Source: Lepidodermella squamata (lineage: Eukaryota; Gastrotricha). Taken from it: a DNA stretch of 64,000 bases. Each line of letters starts with the position of its first letter. Within the stretch, counting starts at the first letter, position 1. The notes beneath the pieces are model-generated. The model saw only the letters and a list, made by a program, of their open reading frames with translations. It did no database searches and was not told the DNA's origin. The stretch is from positions 1,178,001-1,242,000 of the forward strand of contig JBLDXI010000074.1 of the NCBI GenBank assembly GCA_047495785.1, in the 5' to 3' direction. Shown piece by piece: positions 52,036 through 63,470 of the stretch. The translations under genes were made by a program, and so were the position numbers.

Positions 52036-52763
52036 TTAAGATTCGTCCGGGCTCGCCTCGCGACCAGCAGCAGCGGTGGTTGAGTGGCGACGACGTCCAC
52101 CGTAGGGAGAACGAGCTGACTCGTCTGGGCTCGCCTCGCGGCCAGCAGCAGCGGTGGTGGAGTGGCGACGACGTCCACCGTAGGGAGAACGAGCTGACTC
52201 GTCTGGGCTCGCCTCGCGGCCAGCAGCAGCGGTGGTGGAGTGGCGACGACGTCCACCGTAGGGAGAACGAGCTGACTCGTCTGGGCTCGCCTCGCGGCCA
52301 GCAGCAGCGGTGGTGGAGTGGCGACGACGTCCACCGTAGGGAGAACGAGCTGACTCGTCTGGGCTCGCCTCGCGGCCAGCAGCAGCGGTGGTAGAGTGGC
52401 GACGACGTCCACCGTAGGGAGAACGAGCTGACTCGTCTAAACTGTCTTCACGGCCAGCAGCAGCGGCGGCGGTGGTGCTGTGATTCTTGTGCTTCTTGCC
52501 GCCCTTCCCGTTTTTGCCTCCGCGAGGATGATGGTTGCCATCGGCAGCTCGAGCAGTCTCGTCCAAGTTAGCCTCTCGTCCCCCGGCGCAATGACCGTCG
52601 ACATAATGACGACAACGATAACGAGCTGCCTCTGCGTCAGCTTCGACTTCAGCCGATGCAGTCCAAACAGCGACAGATACCTAACAAAAGAAAAACTCAG
52701 TTTACGGGCTAATTATAAGATTGCACTTACACCAAAAAGGATGAGAGCAAGTAGTTTGTTCAT
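52036..52763 (-). CDS. secreted protein of 26-residue repeats with basic cleavage-like sites
   Basis: Minus strand, exon 1 at 52763-52731 (MNKLLALILFG, 11 codons), a 50-nt phase-0 intron, exon 2 at 52680-52036; 225 aa. The signal peptide ends near TASA. A short region with two Cys (RYRCRHYVDGHCAGG) and a Gly/His/Lys-rich stretch precede the repeats. The repeat unit runs STTAAAGREASPDES then ARSPYGGRRRH. It occurs once in degenerate form, four times nearly exactly, and once truncated before the stop. The DNA unit is 78 bp. GGRRRH resembles a prohormone cleavage and amidation context, which is inference. TATATTATATGG lies about 70 nt upstream. Because 78 is divisible by three, other frames also stay open across the array; signal peptide and splice sites single out this one. 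Confidence 0.85.
52057..52453. repeat. 78-bp tandem repeat array inside the gene
   Basis: Consecutive 78-bp units, each containing GGCCAGCAGCAGCGGTGGT and GACGTCCACCGTAGGG on the plus strand. The middle units are almost identical, with the edge copies diverged, a pattern of recent unequal crossing over. Confidence 0.9.
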
Positions 52764-52974
52764 TCCGAAAGAATGTTTTGTAAAATGAAGTCAGCAATGA
52801 AAGCTTCTGAACGTTATTCTTACACGCCATATAATATAGGCACTAACCAGATCCGCTCCGACAACTGTGCAAACCCGGGTTCACTTGGTAAATTATTGGC
52901 ATTTGGCGATGGATAATTATATCGCGCGCGAACAACTTATTCATGTGTGGTATATTTTAATTTAAAAAGTCGTT

Positions 52975-53031
52975 CGTTTTGTTGACACTGCGGTCCGTTA
53001 TCCATCTAAGTACGTTAGAAATAACGGACAA
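52975..53031. repeat. 57-bp hairpin repeat, copy 1
   Basis: It contains GGTCCGTTAT and ATAACGGACA, a 9-bp perfect stem around CCATCTAAGTACGTTAGA. It is identical to 59193-59249 except for two bases. It abuts the broken Lys/Ala-rich copy, whose 5' part is missing. Confidence 0.75.
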
Positions 53032-53046
53032 GATTACTTTGCCTTT

Positions 53047-53430
53047 GACGAGAAGAATGACAAAAAGAAGATCGACGCTTTCGTCGCTGAACTCGCAAAG
53101 GACCTCGCCGAAGAGCTCGCCAAAGAAAATCGTCACAACAAGTCAAAGGCTAACACCAAGCCAACAGCCAACACCAAATCGTGGGGGGGGGGGGTAATAC
53201 GAGGATGCCGTTTAATGCCGCGAGGAGTAGTGCGATCTGTCACCATGAAAATTATAACTTAGTAGTTGGTTTTTTAATGTGATATTCTTTTCGTGGAAGA
53301 TCGCCCATTTTGTAGAGGCTGGTGAGACGTTTTGGAGTTCGTAACAGCTGTTTTATTATATAATTTAACTGGCGTGGGTTGAGTTTCATTAAAATGTGTG
53401 GATTTTCTGGCATCATTCGGATTTTTTTTA
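53047..53430 (+). pseudogene. 5'-truncated Lys/Ala-rich family copy with 3' UTR
   Basis: Bases 53047-53190 encode DEKNDKKKIDAFVAELAKD and a C-terminal NTKPTANTKS, clearly the last quarter of the family domain and closest to the gene at 63471. Exon 1, the signal peptide and most of the domain are absent. A run of 12 G (53183-53194) replaces the stop region. The family 3' UTR follows (TTCGTGGAAGAT, GTAGAGGCT, TTCATTAAAATGTGTGG), so the copy was once a full gene. The truncation point lies next to the 57-bp hairpin repeat. Confidence 0.75.
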
Positions 53431-56215
53431 GTTGACATGGCCCATGGCCCATAGGAAGAATTTGTAACTAAACGATTACGCATCATTCAATGTATTGATT
53501 GGTTGAAATCTGACTTAGGACCGGCCAAGGAAGAATACTGTTTGTTTGATTAAAGATAACTAACCAGTAGCACCTATTGCAAACACGTTGAACTAAAACA
53601 TTTACGCAGATGGCACTTATACTTGATACTTCTCCCGCTTTTGAACCCTTCAAATAGACTTGAAATCGGCACCTAATATATTTAATTTATAAAACTCTCA
53701 AATCAAGTTAAGAGCTGACATTGGGAAACATGCATTCCCACATACGCATGGTTAAATTTTGCCATGGAGAAACAGATGTTTCTCTATGGTTAAAAATATT
53801 TCTCTATGGCAACCAATAATTTGTCTTTGGCTTGAAACTGCCACAAATTTGGGCAGCATTTTGCTAGAAATTTGCTCAAAACCCCCAGAAAAGGCATTTT
53901 CTCGAGAATCTTAGGAAAGTCACTAGAACAGTGACCCCAACCCCAATTTTATTTAAAAGCAATTTTACGTCCAAAAATAAAAAGTTGACCAAATGAGGCG
54001 AAAAGCGAGGTCGTCGAAATCTCTTGCTGGCAGCTGTCGCGATGCAGATCCGGTTTTCCCTCGGGAATCGCGGTTTTGACCAGCAACAGAAATTCAGCGA
54101 CTAGCCATAGCAACGTTAGAGGCGACAATGACTGCTTTCTCGGCGAGTCTTCGACCGGCAAAATTGACCCATATCCTCCACGATTAATTTCCGCCGCGAC
54201 CTGAATACCATCGGATACCATGCAGCGAGCGGGTGGCTTTTATAGTTGCCAGTCTCCCAAACGGCGCGATGTAGATGCATTGATTTCTGTGCGCAACCGG
54301 CTGGCTGGCGATCGATTCGAGAGGATTCTTCGAGGCAATGATTTGTTCGTTTCCAGAATCCATCGAACCAAGGCAACTGATGATCGGGGCTTGATATCGA
54401 CGCTCTGTTCCATGAATCTTGACTACTGATGCTTCGGCCAGCCGGAGAGCATGACGATTTCGACGACGAATGAGGGTTGACCAAAAATCAAGTTGCAAAC
54501 AAGAAAAAATTCGCCGGAATGAAAAATGATTTTCTTTTACAAACGCAGAATCATTTTCGTGAAATTTTAAGTTGGATGTTTTATTTTCTCAAAATGGTTA
54601 CTGTGAATTCACCCCTGTGTACCTATTACACCCTTTTAGGGAGCCTACAGGTGTCGTGCGCATGTGGGAATAGGATTACTCTATGGCAAACCATGAAGAA
54701 ATATAATTTCCCCCCGATCTCCCCCCGAGTGAGTTTGGCGCAGCCAAACGAATCGAGGGGTTCCAGATAGAGTATTCCCTTATTCCTAGTCTAAACTAGC
54801 AGATTTTTTGACATATACGGTGAATGAACTGTAAGTGAAATGCTTCAAGCCAGAACCATTTAGTTTGGGACCGCGATAGTACTACAACATTGACCGAAAA
54901 CGTCAATAGCAATGTAGTGACCGACTGTGAATTCCAGGTTTTTCACCCCTAGTACATTTAATTTCTCCATTGACGATTCCATTGATTCTCCATTGACGAT
55001 TCCATTTTAACCCGACTCGAGGTGAGAGTCTTCCTGGACACGGGCAGTATCTGGTGATACGAGAGGAATGATTACTATTATGATTTTCTAAAACACTTCA
55101 AATGACAAATATTCACATGACAAAAATGACGGCAGGGAGCATCATACAGCTGATTCCACAATCATTTTTAGCTGTTTTTTGGATGCGAAAATCGAGTGAA
55201 ATATCTCGAAATCGAGACTATAAAATCGCCGCAAGACGGACGAAGCGCATCATCCTTTGAAGGAACTTCTTTCATGCTGTTATTTCGGTCAAATCAGTCT
55301 CCATTATTTCTAATCATTTCGGCTTCATTCGATTTGATGGCATAAATTTTTCAATGCCTAGGTCGCTTTTGTTGCATCAACAAAATCGCAACGTAGCAAG
55401 TAAGATGCCATCGTCAACGACGTTATGAGTACAAATAAGTTGGGTTTATCTTATAGAGATTGCTCATTGCTCCATCCAATACGCCGCGAGAGCTGGAGAC
55501 TAAACACTAAACACTTCGTGGGCCACAATTAATCAGCGGCCAGCGGCTTCGCCAAAGCGCAAAATGGAAAAAGCCTTGAAACTGATCGCAAACCAGCAGG
55601 TCGCTGCTACGTTGACGCTGCAAGCTGCAAGTATATTGTTGAGCCAGCCCCTGTTGATCATTTTACACCAACACTTTAACAAATGAATTCAGTTGCTGCT
55701 TCTCGTAGATGAATCAATCGGAAAACTGAATTTAGATGCACCCCATTTAAACCGTTGATTGTAGATTACACAGACAATAATACAATAAAAATATATTCAG
55801 ATTCACAAGATTCAGTCGAATGTTTTATAGCAGTAGAACCGGTCATTACGGTCAAATGGGCTGAAGTGCGGCATTTTCAAAATGATTATTACGGAATAAA
55901 TCTCAGTTGAAGAAAATGGTTTTAGGAGGGTTACGATTTCTGTCTTAAATTTAATATTGGCGTCGCTATAGTGAGAATATATGTGAGTATATGTATAGGA
56001 ACGGTCTTCCTTCTAACTTCCGCCAATTTTAATGTTGGCTGTATGAAGCTTTATGTTCTCCCTCGCCGCTTTACCCCCCCCCCCCCCCCCCCTTCACATC
56101 ACCCAACTCTCTCATCCTCCTCTTCCCTTCCGTTCTCTTTCTCGCGGTCTCGTCCGTTAAACAACTTTTACCATACTTTTACCAAAACCAAGAAAACGCA
56201 TCCCAGCGCATAACG
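53431..56215. other. intergenic with a possible relic frame
   Basis: A plus frame at 54220-54429 resembles the one at 51423 (see there). A minus frame at 53949-54221 has a hydrophobic LTLLWLVAEFLLLVKTAI and ends on AATAAA, but no start or splice site is convincing. A run of 19 C lies at 56074-56092. No gene is supported. Confidence 0.35.
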
Positions 56216-56308
56216 CGGCTGATCCAACAATAGGAAGCTCACTATGTTTGTTTTCGCAACGTTTTTTACAATTTTCACGTGAGAATTCACGCCAGGGAGC
56301 CTATAAAA
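56216..56308 (+). promoter_or_regulatory. conserved core promoter of the two-domain family gene
   Basis: It contains CGGCTGATCCAACAATAGG, then ATTTTCACGTGAGAATTCAC (the CACGTG core kept, the palindrome extended) and CCTATAAAAC. The TATA box lies 78 nt before the ATG at 56380. Compared with the copies at 3923 and 63319, about 20 nt differ between the first and second blocks. Confidence 0.72.
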
Positions 56309-56379
56309 CTGCGGTTTGTCGAGTGAAATTTCACTTTCGACTTCTCTTGCATCAAACTTTTATTTTCTCTCAATAGAAA

Positions 56380-57217
56380 ATGAACAAGTTCCTGACTTGC
56401 GCCGTCATCGTGGTAGGCATTTTGCTGAATCTTAGATGATTGATGCATAGCGCCGTTGCATTTTTAGGCCGCTTTCGTCGTTGTGGTATCGTCTGCCGCC
56501 CAGAAGGCTCCTGCTGCTTCGACTGGCCAGAAGCCTAAGACTGCCAACGCGGGCCACAGCGCCGCGCCAGCTAAAAAAAATCAGAATTCGCATCAAACTG
56601 AAGCTCAGCAGAAAGCTTTCGTCGCGTTTATCAAGAAGGAAGCAGCAAACCAAGCCGCATTCGCCAAGAAAATCAAGGAGCTAGTCAAGTCCAAGAAGCT
56701 GCGCGGCCTCATCCGCAAGTACTACCGTGGCAATGACGGGGCCCTCACCAAGAAGATCCAAAAGATAGCCAAGGACGACAAGAAGCTCAAGAGTTTGGTC
56801 GCTTACCTCGCCAAGAATCCTGAAGCTGCCGCCAAGAAGCTCGCGGCGGTCAAGCCCAACATTGCCACTGCTGCCCACCCGGCACCTGCTGCCGCCAAGC
56901 CAGCACCTTCTGGCCGCGCTGCCCCAGCTAGGAAGACGTCGTACCAATCTGCCGCTCAGCAGAAGGCTTTCGTTAAGTATTTCGGCGGTCTCGCGAAAAA
57001 CCAAGCCGCACTCGCCAAGAAACTTAAGACCCTCAAGACCACGCAGCTGCACGACATCGTCAAAAAGTACTACGGTGGCAATTCCAACGCTGTCACCAAG
57101 AATATCCAAGAGATAGCCAAGAACGACAAGAAGCTCAATGATTTCGTCGCTAGGCTCGCCAAGGACCCTAAAGCAGTAGCTATCGAGCTCGCAGCAGTCA
57201 AGCCCCGTTCCGGTTGA
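56380..57217 (+). CDS. secreted Lys/Ala-rich protein with two domains
   Basis: Exon 1 (56380-56412, MNKFLTCAVIV), 55-nt phase-0 intron, exon 2 (56468-57217); 260 aa. After the signal peptide (AAFVVVVSSA) and an Ala/Pro/Lys linker come two copies of the family domain. The first has QQKAFVAFIKKEAANQAAFA, LRGLIRKYYRGNDGALTKK and FKSL-like LKSLVAYLAKNPEAAAKKLA. The second has QQKAFVKYFGGLAKNQAALA, LHDIVKKYYGGNSNAVTKN and FVARLAKDPKAVAIELAAVKP. A Pro/Ala-rich bridge joins them. The duplication is internal to exon 2. The 3' UTR keeps the family motif with TTCATTAAAATGTGTGG (about 57425). Confidence 0.88.
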
Positions 57218-57789
57218 ACCAACCCGGTACCTGCAGCCAACCGAGCAGCTTCTGGCCGTGATTATTTAAAATCTTGCAAGCATCAATCATCATTACTATC
57301 ATAACTCTATAGTTTTGGCTTCAAAATATTATGTACTGTGTGAAAGATTGCCCTATTCGTAGAGGCTGGATGAAACGCTTTGTAGAGGAGCAAAAAGCGA
57401 TACCTTAATAGCCGGTGGTGCGAATTTCATTAAAATGTGTGGATTTTCGGCATCACATACCAACCTTTTATTGCGCGAGCCCAATGTTCAAACAATTCGG
57501 TGATTGGTGTTAAACACATGACCAATGCAGTTGGCAATGTATGGGTTCATTGAATATTAAAATCACTAAATAGTCAATTGGAGCCTTCTCTATTCGACTA
57601 TGCATTTTGCAAATTATGTATGCATTTGTTTTGTTGCGTTGGAACAGAAAGCAAATCCTCTGGTTTCTTGCTTCGACAAAGAATTTGCGAATTGAATGTA
57701 AAGATGTGATCAGATCTACGTGGCAGCTACATGTTGTTAAGATGAGGACACCTTTGAGATGAGGCTGAAGTATACTTTGCCGCCCGGAG

Positions 57790-58320
57790 ATCTCCTGGTT
57801 CCCCTACTGGCCGCAAGAACCAACCGATTTCTGCTGGACAGAACGGCCACGCCGCCTCAAAGAGATTGCGCCAGACTGACGCTCAGCGGAAAGATTTTCA
57901 AGGATCAAGGATATCGGCGGTGCGGCGAAGAACGACCAAGCTGCCTTTGCCGAGTAGATCCAAGCCATGATCAAGGCCAAATCACTCCGCAAGTTTGTTA
58001 AAAGAAGTACTACTCGAGCAAAAAGGCCGGCCTCGCCATCTTAGTGATCGCTAAGATAACGACGAGGACGAGAAGATGCTGAACGCATTCGTTGGTTACC
58101 TCGCCAAGAACCCCGAATTTGTCGCCAAAAAGCTAACCACGATCAAGTGTCACAATAAGCCGACGGCATAATAGGTCTATGACCTAAGGTTAACAACAAG
58201 AGAAATAAGGCTGCGGCACCAAACCGGTCGCTGGTGATCGTGTGGAAGGCTGGTTGCCCATTTTGCCTTGATTGTCGTGGCTAGTGAAACTCCTTGAAGA
58301 CGTGCTTTTAGAATTACTAA
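57790..58320 (+). pseudogene. Lys/Ala-rich family pseudogene
   Basis: The DNA aligns with the family over most of the domain, but the frame is broken. GCCTTTGCCGAGTAGATCCA has an in-frame TAG where paralogs read AAGAAG, and there are frameshifts before (GATTTTCAAGGATCAAGGAT) and after (AAGTTTGTTAAAAGAAGTAC). Recognisable pieces are CGGAAAG, AAGCCATGATCAAGGCCAAA, and the end reading AKNPEFVAKKL. The promoter, exon 1 and intron are not recognisable, while a diverged family 3' UTR follows (GTGGAAGGCTGGTTGCCCA, GGCTAGTGAAAC). It sits 570 bp downstream of the intact two-domain gene. Confidence 0.8.
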
Positions 58321-58979
58321 TTGATTTTATTTTAACTTAGTGAAGTATGCGGCATATTTTTTTTTAAGTTTTCAAGCTATATTTTTTGAACCGAAGCTGA
58401 TACGAAGGCATTTTTGCAAAATGAAGCTTTGCGGTTCCCGTTGCGATTGAATGCGATTAGTCAACCCATTATGGGCTAAAAAACAAAGTTTTAAGTGCCG
58501 TAAGCGTCCCTGATAGCCCAAATCTTTGCAAATCTGTGCAAGATCGTGCACGGATCTTTGATGGATCTTGGCAAGCTCAGCTAAGATCTTGCCAAGATTT
58601 GATCCCTAGGGATATGAGCTGTGTGACGCTTTCATATTCAGTTTGGGCTTCTATTCTCTTCTTGACCCAACTCACAACGCAGTGTTCAATATCCACAAAC
58701 AAAACAGAAGCTGTGAATTATCGACCGGCTGCTATTCCATGTGGGATATTATTGGTTATTGAATGCCACAAGGACAAGTTGCGTTTCCCATCGGCTGCAG
58801 CCGTTCTGGCACCCCACTGTCAGCCAGTTGTCACAGTAGGAAAAAATGATGTTAATTTGTTGATATTTTATATCTTGTATTGTACGCAGAATTTCGGAAT
58901 TGTGAGCATCCTTCACCCAACACTATAAACGATATAACGATAGAAAATTGACATTTTTTTCTAGGGGTCGCAGCCGTAT

Positions 58980-59172
58980 ACGAATTTTAGGCGAAGCATT
59001 AGTTCTGAATTGAACACTCTTTCTTACAGAGAATGTTACGCTGAATTTAATGGTGATTCTTTTATAATTACTTTCATCAAGATACTTTCACCCGCAAGAA
59101 ATATCGGAAAAGTGAAAATAGCAAAATTAGGTTCCGCTCACCGTAAATTTGGTTCCGGTGAAAGGAGGACCC
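58980..59172. repeat. dispersed repeat, opposite copy of 38717-39050
   Basis: It shares GGTTCCGCTCACCGTAAATT, TATACGAATTTTAGGC, AGAATGTTACGCTGAATT and the end GGAGGACCC with the repeat at 38717-39050, in inverse orientation. Confidence 0.55.
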
Positions 59173-59192
59173 AATAACTTGTTCACATGATG

Positions 59193-59249
59193 CGTTTTGT
59201 TGACACTATGGTCCGTTATCCATCTAAGTACGTTAGAAATAACGGACAA
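59193..59249. repeat. 57-bp hairpin repeat, copy 2
   Basis: It matches 52975-53031 at 55 of 57 bases, with the GTCCGTTAT / ATAACGGAC stem. It follows directly after the dispersed GGTTCCGC repeat. Confidence 0.7.
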
Positions 59250-59870
59250 TGACGTACGTTCGATTCACGTACATGATACATGCAATTTAATAATTATCAA
59301 CTTCAATCTTTCTATTCAGCGAGGGAATAAAACGTCGAAAGATAACTAATTTAAAAACATCGCTCGTCTGCGCAATCAGGAGATCGATCATTATTATCGG
59401 TAAATTTCGAACTCGAGACGTTTTACTATATCACCTGAATAGTGAGGCTCTTTTCTCCCATTCGGGTATTACCATTATTCGGGTTTTTCGGGGTTTTTTT
59501 CCAATTTTTCGGATATTCTGTTCTAGTTACAGTGAGCCATTCGGTAATAATATTATGGTGCTTTCACAAATGCGTCCGATGGTGAAAACTTCGGCTAGCA
59601 ACTCGCAAACTTCGGTAGATGGAAGCGAAACGTCGGAGAGCGTTATCAGTGGCTCTTCGGACGCGCGCCCGAAGTCTCTATTGTTTAGCTGCCGAAGTTG
59701 CTCATTGTCACGCATTTGAGCGCGCGCGCAAGCGAGTGGCAGGCTAGGTACCGGGGTCAGGCAAAAAAATGTCTATTTAAGCGTAAATGCTGAATTCAAC
59801 TAAATAATGAGACGTGAAATGCGATGCGGATCATAAAAATCTAAATTTCATCGAAAAATTATGTGATTAA

Positions 59871-59940
59871 CACTGTGTTGAGCGCGAGAATGTGGAGCGC
59901 GAGAATGTGACCAGCGAGAATGTGTGTGCTCAACACAGTG
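59871..59940. repeat. hairpin around a GCGAGAATGTG tandem repeat
   Basis: CACTGTGTTGAGC (59871-59883) pairs perfectly with GCTCAACACAGTG (59928-59940). The 44-nt loop holds three copies of GCGAGAATGTG. Confidence 0.7.
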
Positions 59941-61745
59941 ACCAGCGAGCGTTAAAAGAAGCGTGAAAGAAGCGTGACAGAGGATAGCATGTTATTCGGG
60001 ATGCAGGAATGTCAATTGAATGATTGGTTGATGAGGGCGCTGGCTCTATCATACGTCGAGATCTAGTCAACATGCCTCATCGATGAATCGGTAAGAATTT
60101 GCTTATTTTTACCTGATGGGCAAAATTATCAGCCGATTAATTAAATATCATTTGTCATCGAAAAAATGTGCGGGATCTTTGAGTTACCATTTGCCAAACA
60201 TTTGCATCGTAAAGACTCATAATTTGTCTAATTTGCATGCATGCCCTAAATTTCAGAATTTATTCGTTGATAGCTTTAATGAAAATTCTGCAAAATTCGG
60301 TATTTTATTTTTAAATTTCCAGGGTTACTGAAAAATTTCTCGGACTTTTCTCCCATATATTCCCGAAATTTTCATATGGATTGCCGAAGTCCGCCCCGGC
60401 ATTTTTGGCAGGAACAATCTGATGAATCCAGATTAACTTCACTTAAGTTGAATATACCGATAATTCCCGATTAATTCCGATCGAGCTTTAGTCGTGGTTT
60501 CCTCGCAGTGAACTTATTTGTTTCCCCGGTAAATCGGTGAGAATAGGTACTGAAGTCTATAATGCGCCAAAATGAGGATAATGCATTATTCAGAATTTAT
60601 AAATTGAGAAATTGCCGCTGTCTTAGATAGGAATTTTCACATTTTTCCGCCGGCCCAAAAATTGTATCTAACCGGTATCAAAAATTCGTGGACGAAGGCA
60701 TCCCATTCCGCTTGCTTCGTTACCCATGTTCGTTACATTGCAGCCATTTAATCTATGGCTGCAATGATGTGCGCATTGAGCGTGACGGCGTGATTTCACG
60801 ATAGACGGCTCCAATCCATGACCGCAATCGTGTCGCAGCATCATTATATAATTTGCATGCATGCCCTAAATTTCTTAATTTATTTCAGAAAAATGGGGAA
60901 AAGTAGGCTTCTATTCAAGACTAGGCTTCTATTTGAGATAGGCTTGTGCAACGGAGACCTGACTTTACTTTCTGTCTTTCAATCTCAAAACTCATTATTA
61001 GTTATTAGCTAGGTCGTCTAATAGCTGAAAATTAGGAATAATAAGGAATGCTTTAACTAAAATCATCGTAAATCGCAGATTATTACATATCTTCACGAAT
61101 TTTTCGGTTTTAAATAGCGTTCAGCGCAACAGAGCACACGCGCCGTAGTAGCATAGGCTACTATTCGAGATAAGACTATGCATCGTCGAATTTCAATTTA
61201 CCTAGGCTTCTAATCGAGACAGGCTTCTAAACGAGTGGGGGCTTATATTTCGGTAACTACGGTATATTTTTGGAAAAAAAATTTGAAATTGTAATGAGAA
61301 CTACGAAATCAGACGACGTAACCCCATTTTAAATGTTGAAAAGAGGGTGCAAATTATCTGCTGAAATTTGGCAGGCAATGACCTTCGAATCATAATACCG
61401 ATTTAGGAACGCGAAGGAAATTGCTATTAATGAGTCAAGAAATCGGAGGGCGGCCTTCGTCAAAGAATTGAACCTCGATTCAAGGCATCTATTCCTGTTT
61501 ATAGCGCGGCATTGAATTTTAAGAAACACCTTGGAATCCTAGAATCGTCCTTATTCAAGTCAACACACCTTTCGCCATTTGCTGGAAAATATAGAAAATA
61601 CACCAAACCCTATTTTTTACTTGCTACCGGTCAAATAAAAATTAAGTCTATTTTCTTCGATGCATCAATCAAAAAGGGAATCGGCTGATATTTTTGCCAA
61701 TCAGATGAAAGAGGAATAAGAAAATTATTACCGATGGCTGGGACA

Positions 61746-62410
61746 CAGCGCTGAAAGTAGTGCCAGGTACGCAAGGGACGCCGAGTATAGCGCCAGGTAC
61801 GCGTACCTGGCAGGTTTGGTCTCCAGTTGTACCTGCCAGGTACGCTGAAATCCCTGGCGGGTTAGGGGTTTCTTGGTGCGAAATTCCCTTTTTAGTGGTT
61901 TCCGTTACTTTTTCAATCGAAAATCTTCACTTGGACAGATGAATTCTCAAAAATTTCTCGCTTCGCTCGCATACCATCATAATTCTTATATTAAACTGTA
62001 TTCGATCGTCGCAAAATCTGGTTGTCTTAGCCCAGCACGAAAACTTTTTCGATAATCGATATTGCATATAAGGAATCCTAGTAAGTTTTACAGTGATTTG
62101 AGTGATTCCATAAGCAACAATACCATAAGAGCCTCCTGCAATTAGCGTGTACCATTCGAAAATGCGATCCAGGTCAGCTAACATTTGAAGCATTTTTTGC
62201 AAACTGAGCTCAAAATGTAAGATAAAAATAGCGTCAGCTAAAGCTCGCTACGCTCGCCTGTAATACGAAAGAGAGATTGGCATAAAACGCAGAAATATGG
62301 TAGCCAAATCATAAGTGGAAGGTTCGCGAGCGAGCGTAGCGAGCGAGCGCAATTTTTTTTGCTCAGTTACATGCGTACCTGGCAGGTCAAATGTCCTACT
62401 TTCAGCGCTG
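61746..62410. mobile_element. non-autonomous hAT-like element with 8-bp duplication
   Basis: CAGCGCTGAAAGTAG at 61746 is the exact reverse complement of the right end at 62410. Both ends are flanked by CTGGGACA (61738-61745 and 62411-62418), a perfect 8-bp target duplication. Ends starting CAG and 8-bp duplications are typical of the hAT superfamily. TGCCAGGTACGC recurs just inside both ends, and GTACCTGGCAGGT repeats follow. The 665-bp interior has no transposase. Confidence 0.9.
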
Positions 62411-63318
62411 CTGGGACATGCTGACTGTATCTTGACGCTTGATATGGGAGCCAGTTCACTCGTCAACCTGTTATTCGATTAGCAATCCTTGTTACCCGCC
62501 TCACGCCTCAAGTTGCTAAGGCTGGTGGTGGTGCCGGTTGTGGTCGACGCTGGTGTCGCTTTGTCACGCTCGCCGTGTTGACGCATACTACGATGGCTAC
62601 GCTCGCTGGTCATGGTGCTGAGCGCGAGAATGTCCCACTTTCCAATTGACTCGACAATTTGAAAAATCATCTGAAAATAAGAAAATAGCTTTAATGACTT
62701 GGCTTTTTCGCGATGTAATGTGAAGGTGGAGGCCCATACGAAAATTTTCATAAATATCTCGCAAAGAAGCTGGAATTTCGTTCAACGTTGTGGACATTGT
62801 AAAATTTGAGACCACTCATGTTAGCCGAAAAATTATGATCGGTCTTTTATTCAATTTTCGTCGATCATAATTCATCACTTGAATGGGAATATCAATTGTT
62901 AGGTAACTTGTGCAAATGAAAGTCAACCGATCAAACCAAAATACCCGGAAAAAAATATTCATGGGTCTGAATTATTTAATTGCGGCGAGATTATTTTTTC
63001 GACGTTCATCAATTCTTAAAAAACGACAAAATATTAGAAATGCTGTGTCATTGCTAGTCGCGGCTGGTAACTTGCTCGAATAGCTCAAATTCAGGTTCGA
63101 TTATCGTTAAATCTGTTCATCAGTGTTTTGACCTGCTTGTTCTCGTTTCGACATTGAAATTTGCAGAATTAATTTTACGAAATAAATTGGGCGCATCGGA
63201 TGTGTCCCCTAACCCATTTCCATCATGTTATCTTCCTACGTCATTTCATTTGCGTCATTAGAACGCCTAAAACCATATCGAATGCACCGAAAACGCAAAA
63301 TACACCGTAGCCCAGACG

Positions 63319-63397
63319 CGGCTGATCCAACAATTGGAAGGTGCCAACTCATTCACGCGATTTTCACGTGAAAATTCACGTAATGGAGGCTATAAAA
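63319..63397 (+). promoter_or_regulatory. conserved core promoter of the right-edge family gene
   Basis: It contains CGGCTGATCCAACAATTGG, ATTCACGCGATTTTCACGTG and GGAGGCTATAAAA. It is nearly identical to 3923-4003. The TATA box lies 80 nt before the ATG at 63471. Confidence 0.78.
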
Positions 63398-63470
63398 TGC
63401 AGGTTTTTCTACTGAATTTTCACTTTCAACTTCTCTCTCCCATCAACATTTTATTTTCTCTCCTTAGAAA

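Larger units (their letters stand above)
58321..63318. other. intergenic with repeats and a hAT-like element, no supported gene
   Basis: Besides the elements listed separately, an 11-bp-stem hairpin ATCTTGGCAAG / CTTGCCAAGAT lies at 58565-58598. Repeats of GGCTTCTATT-GAGA occur at 60905-60950 and 61196-61250. A 34-bp direct repeat beginning ATTTGCATGCATGCCCTAAA occurs at 60231 and 60851. No coding region is supported. Confidence 0.4.

Noticed and set aside
52023-52412. Long open frames on both strands across the 78-bp array
   Set aside because: A repeat length divisible by three keeps every stop-free frame open. Only the minus frame joins a signal peptide exon through proper splice sites.
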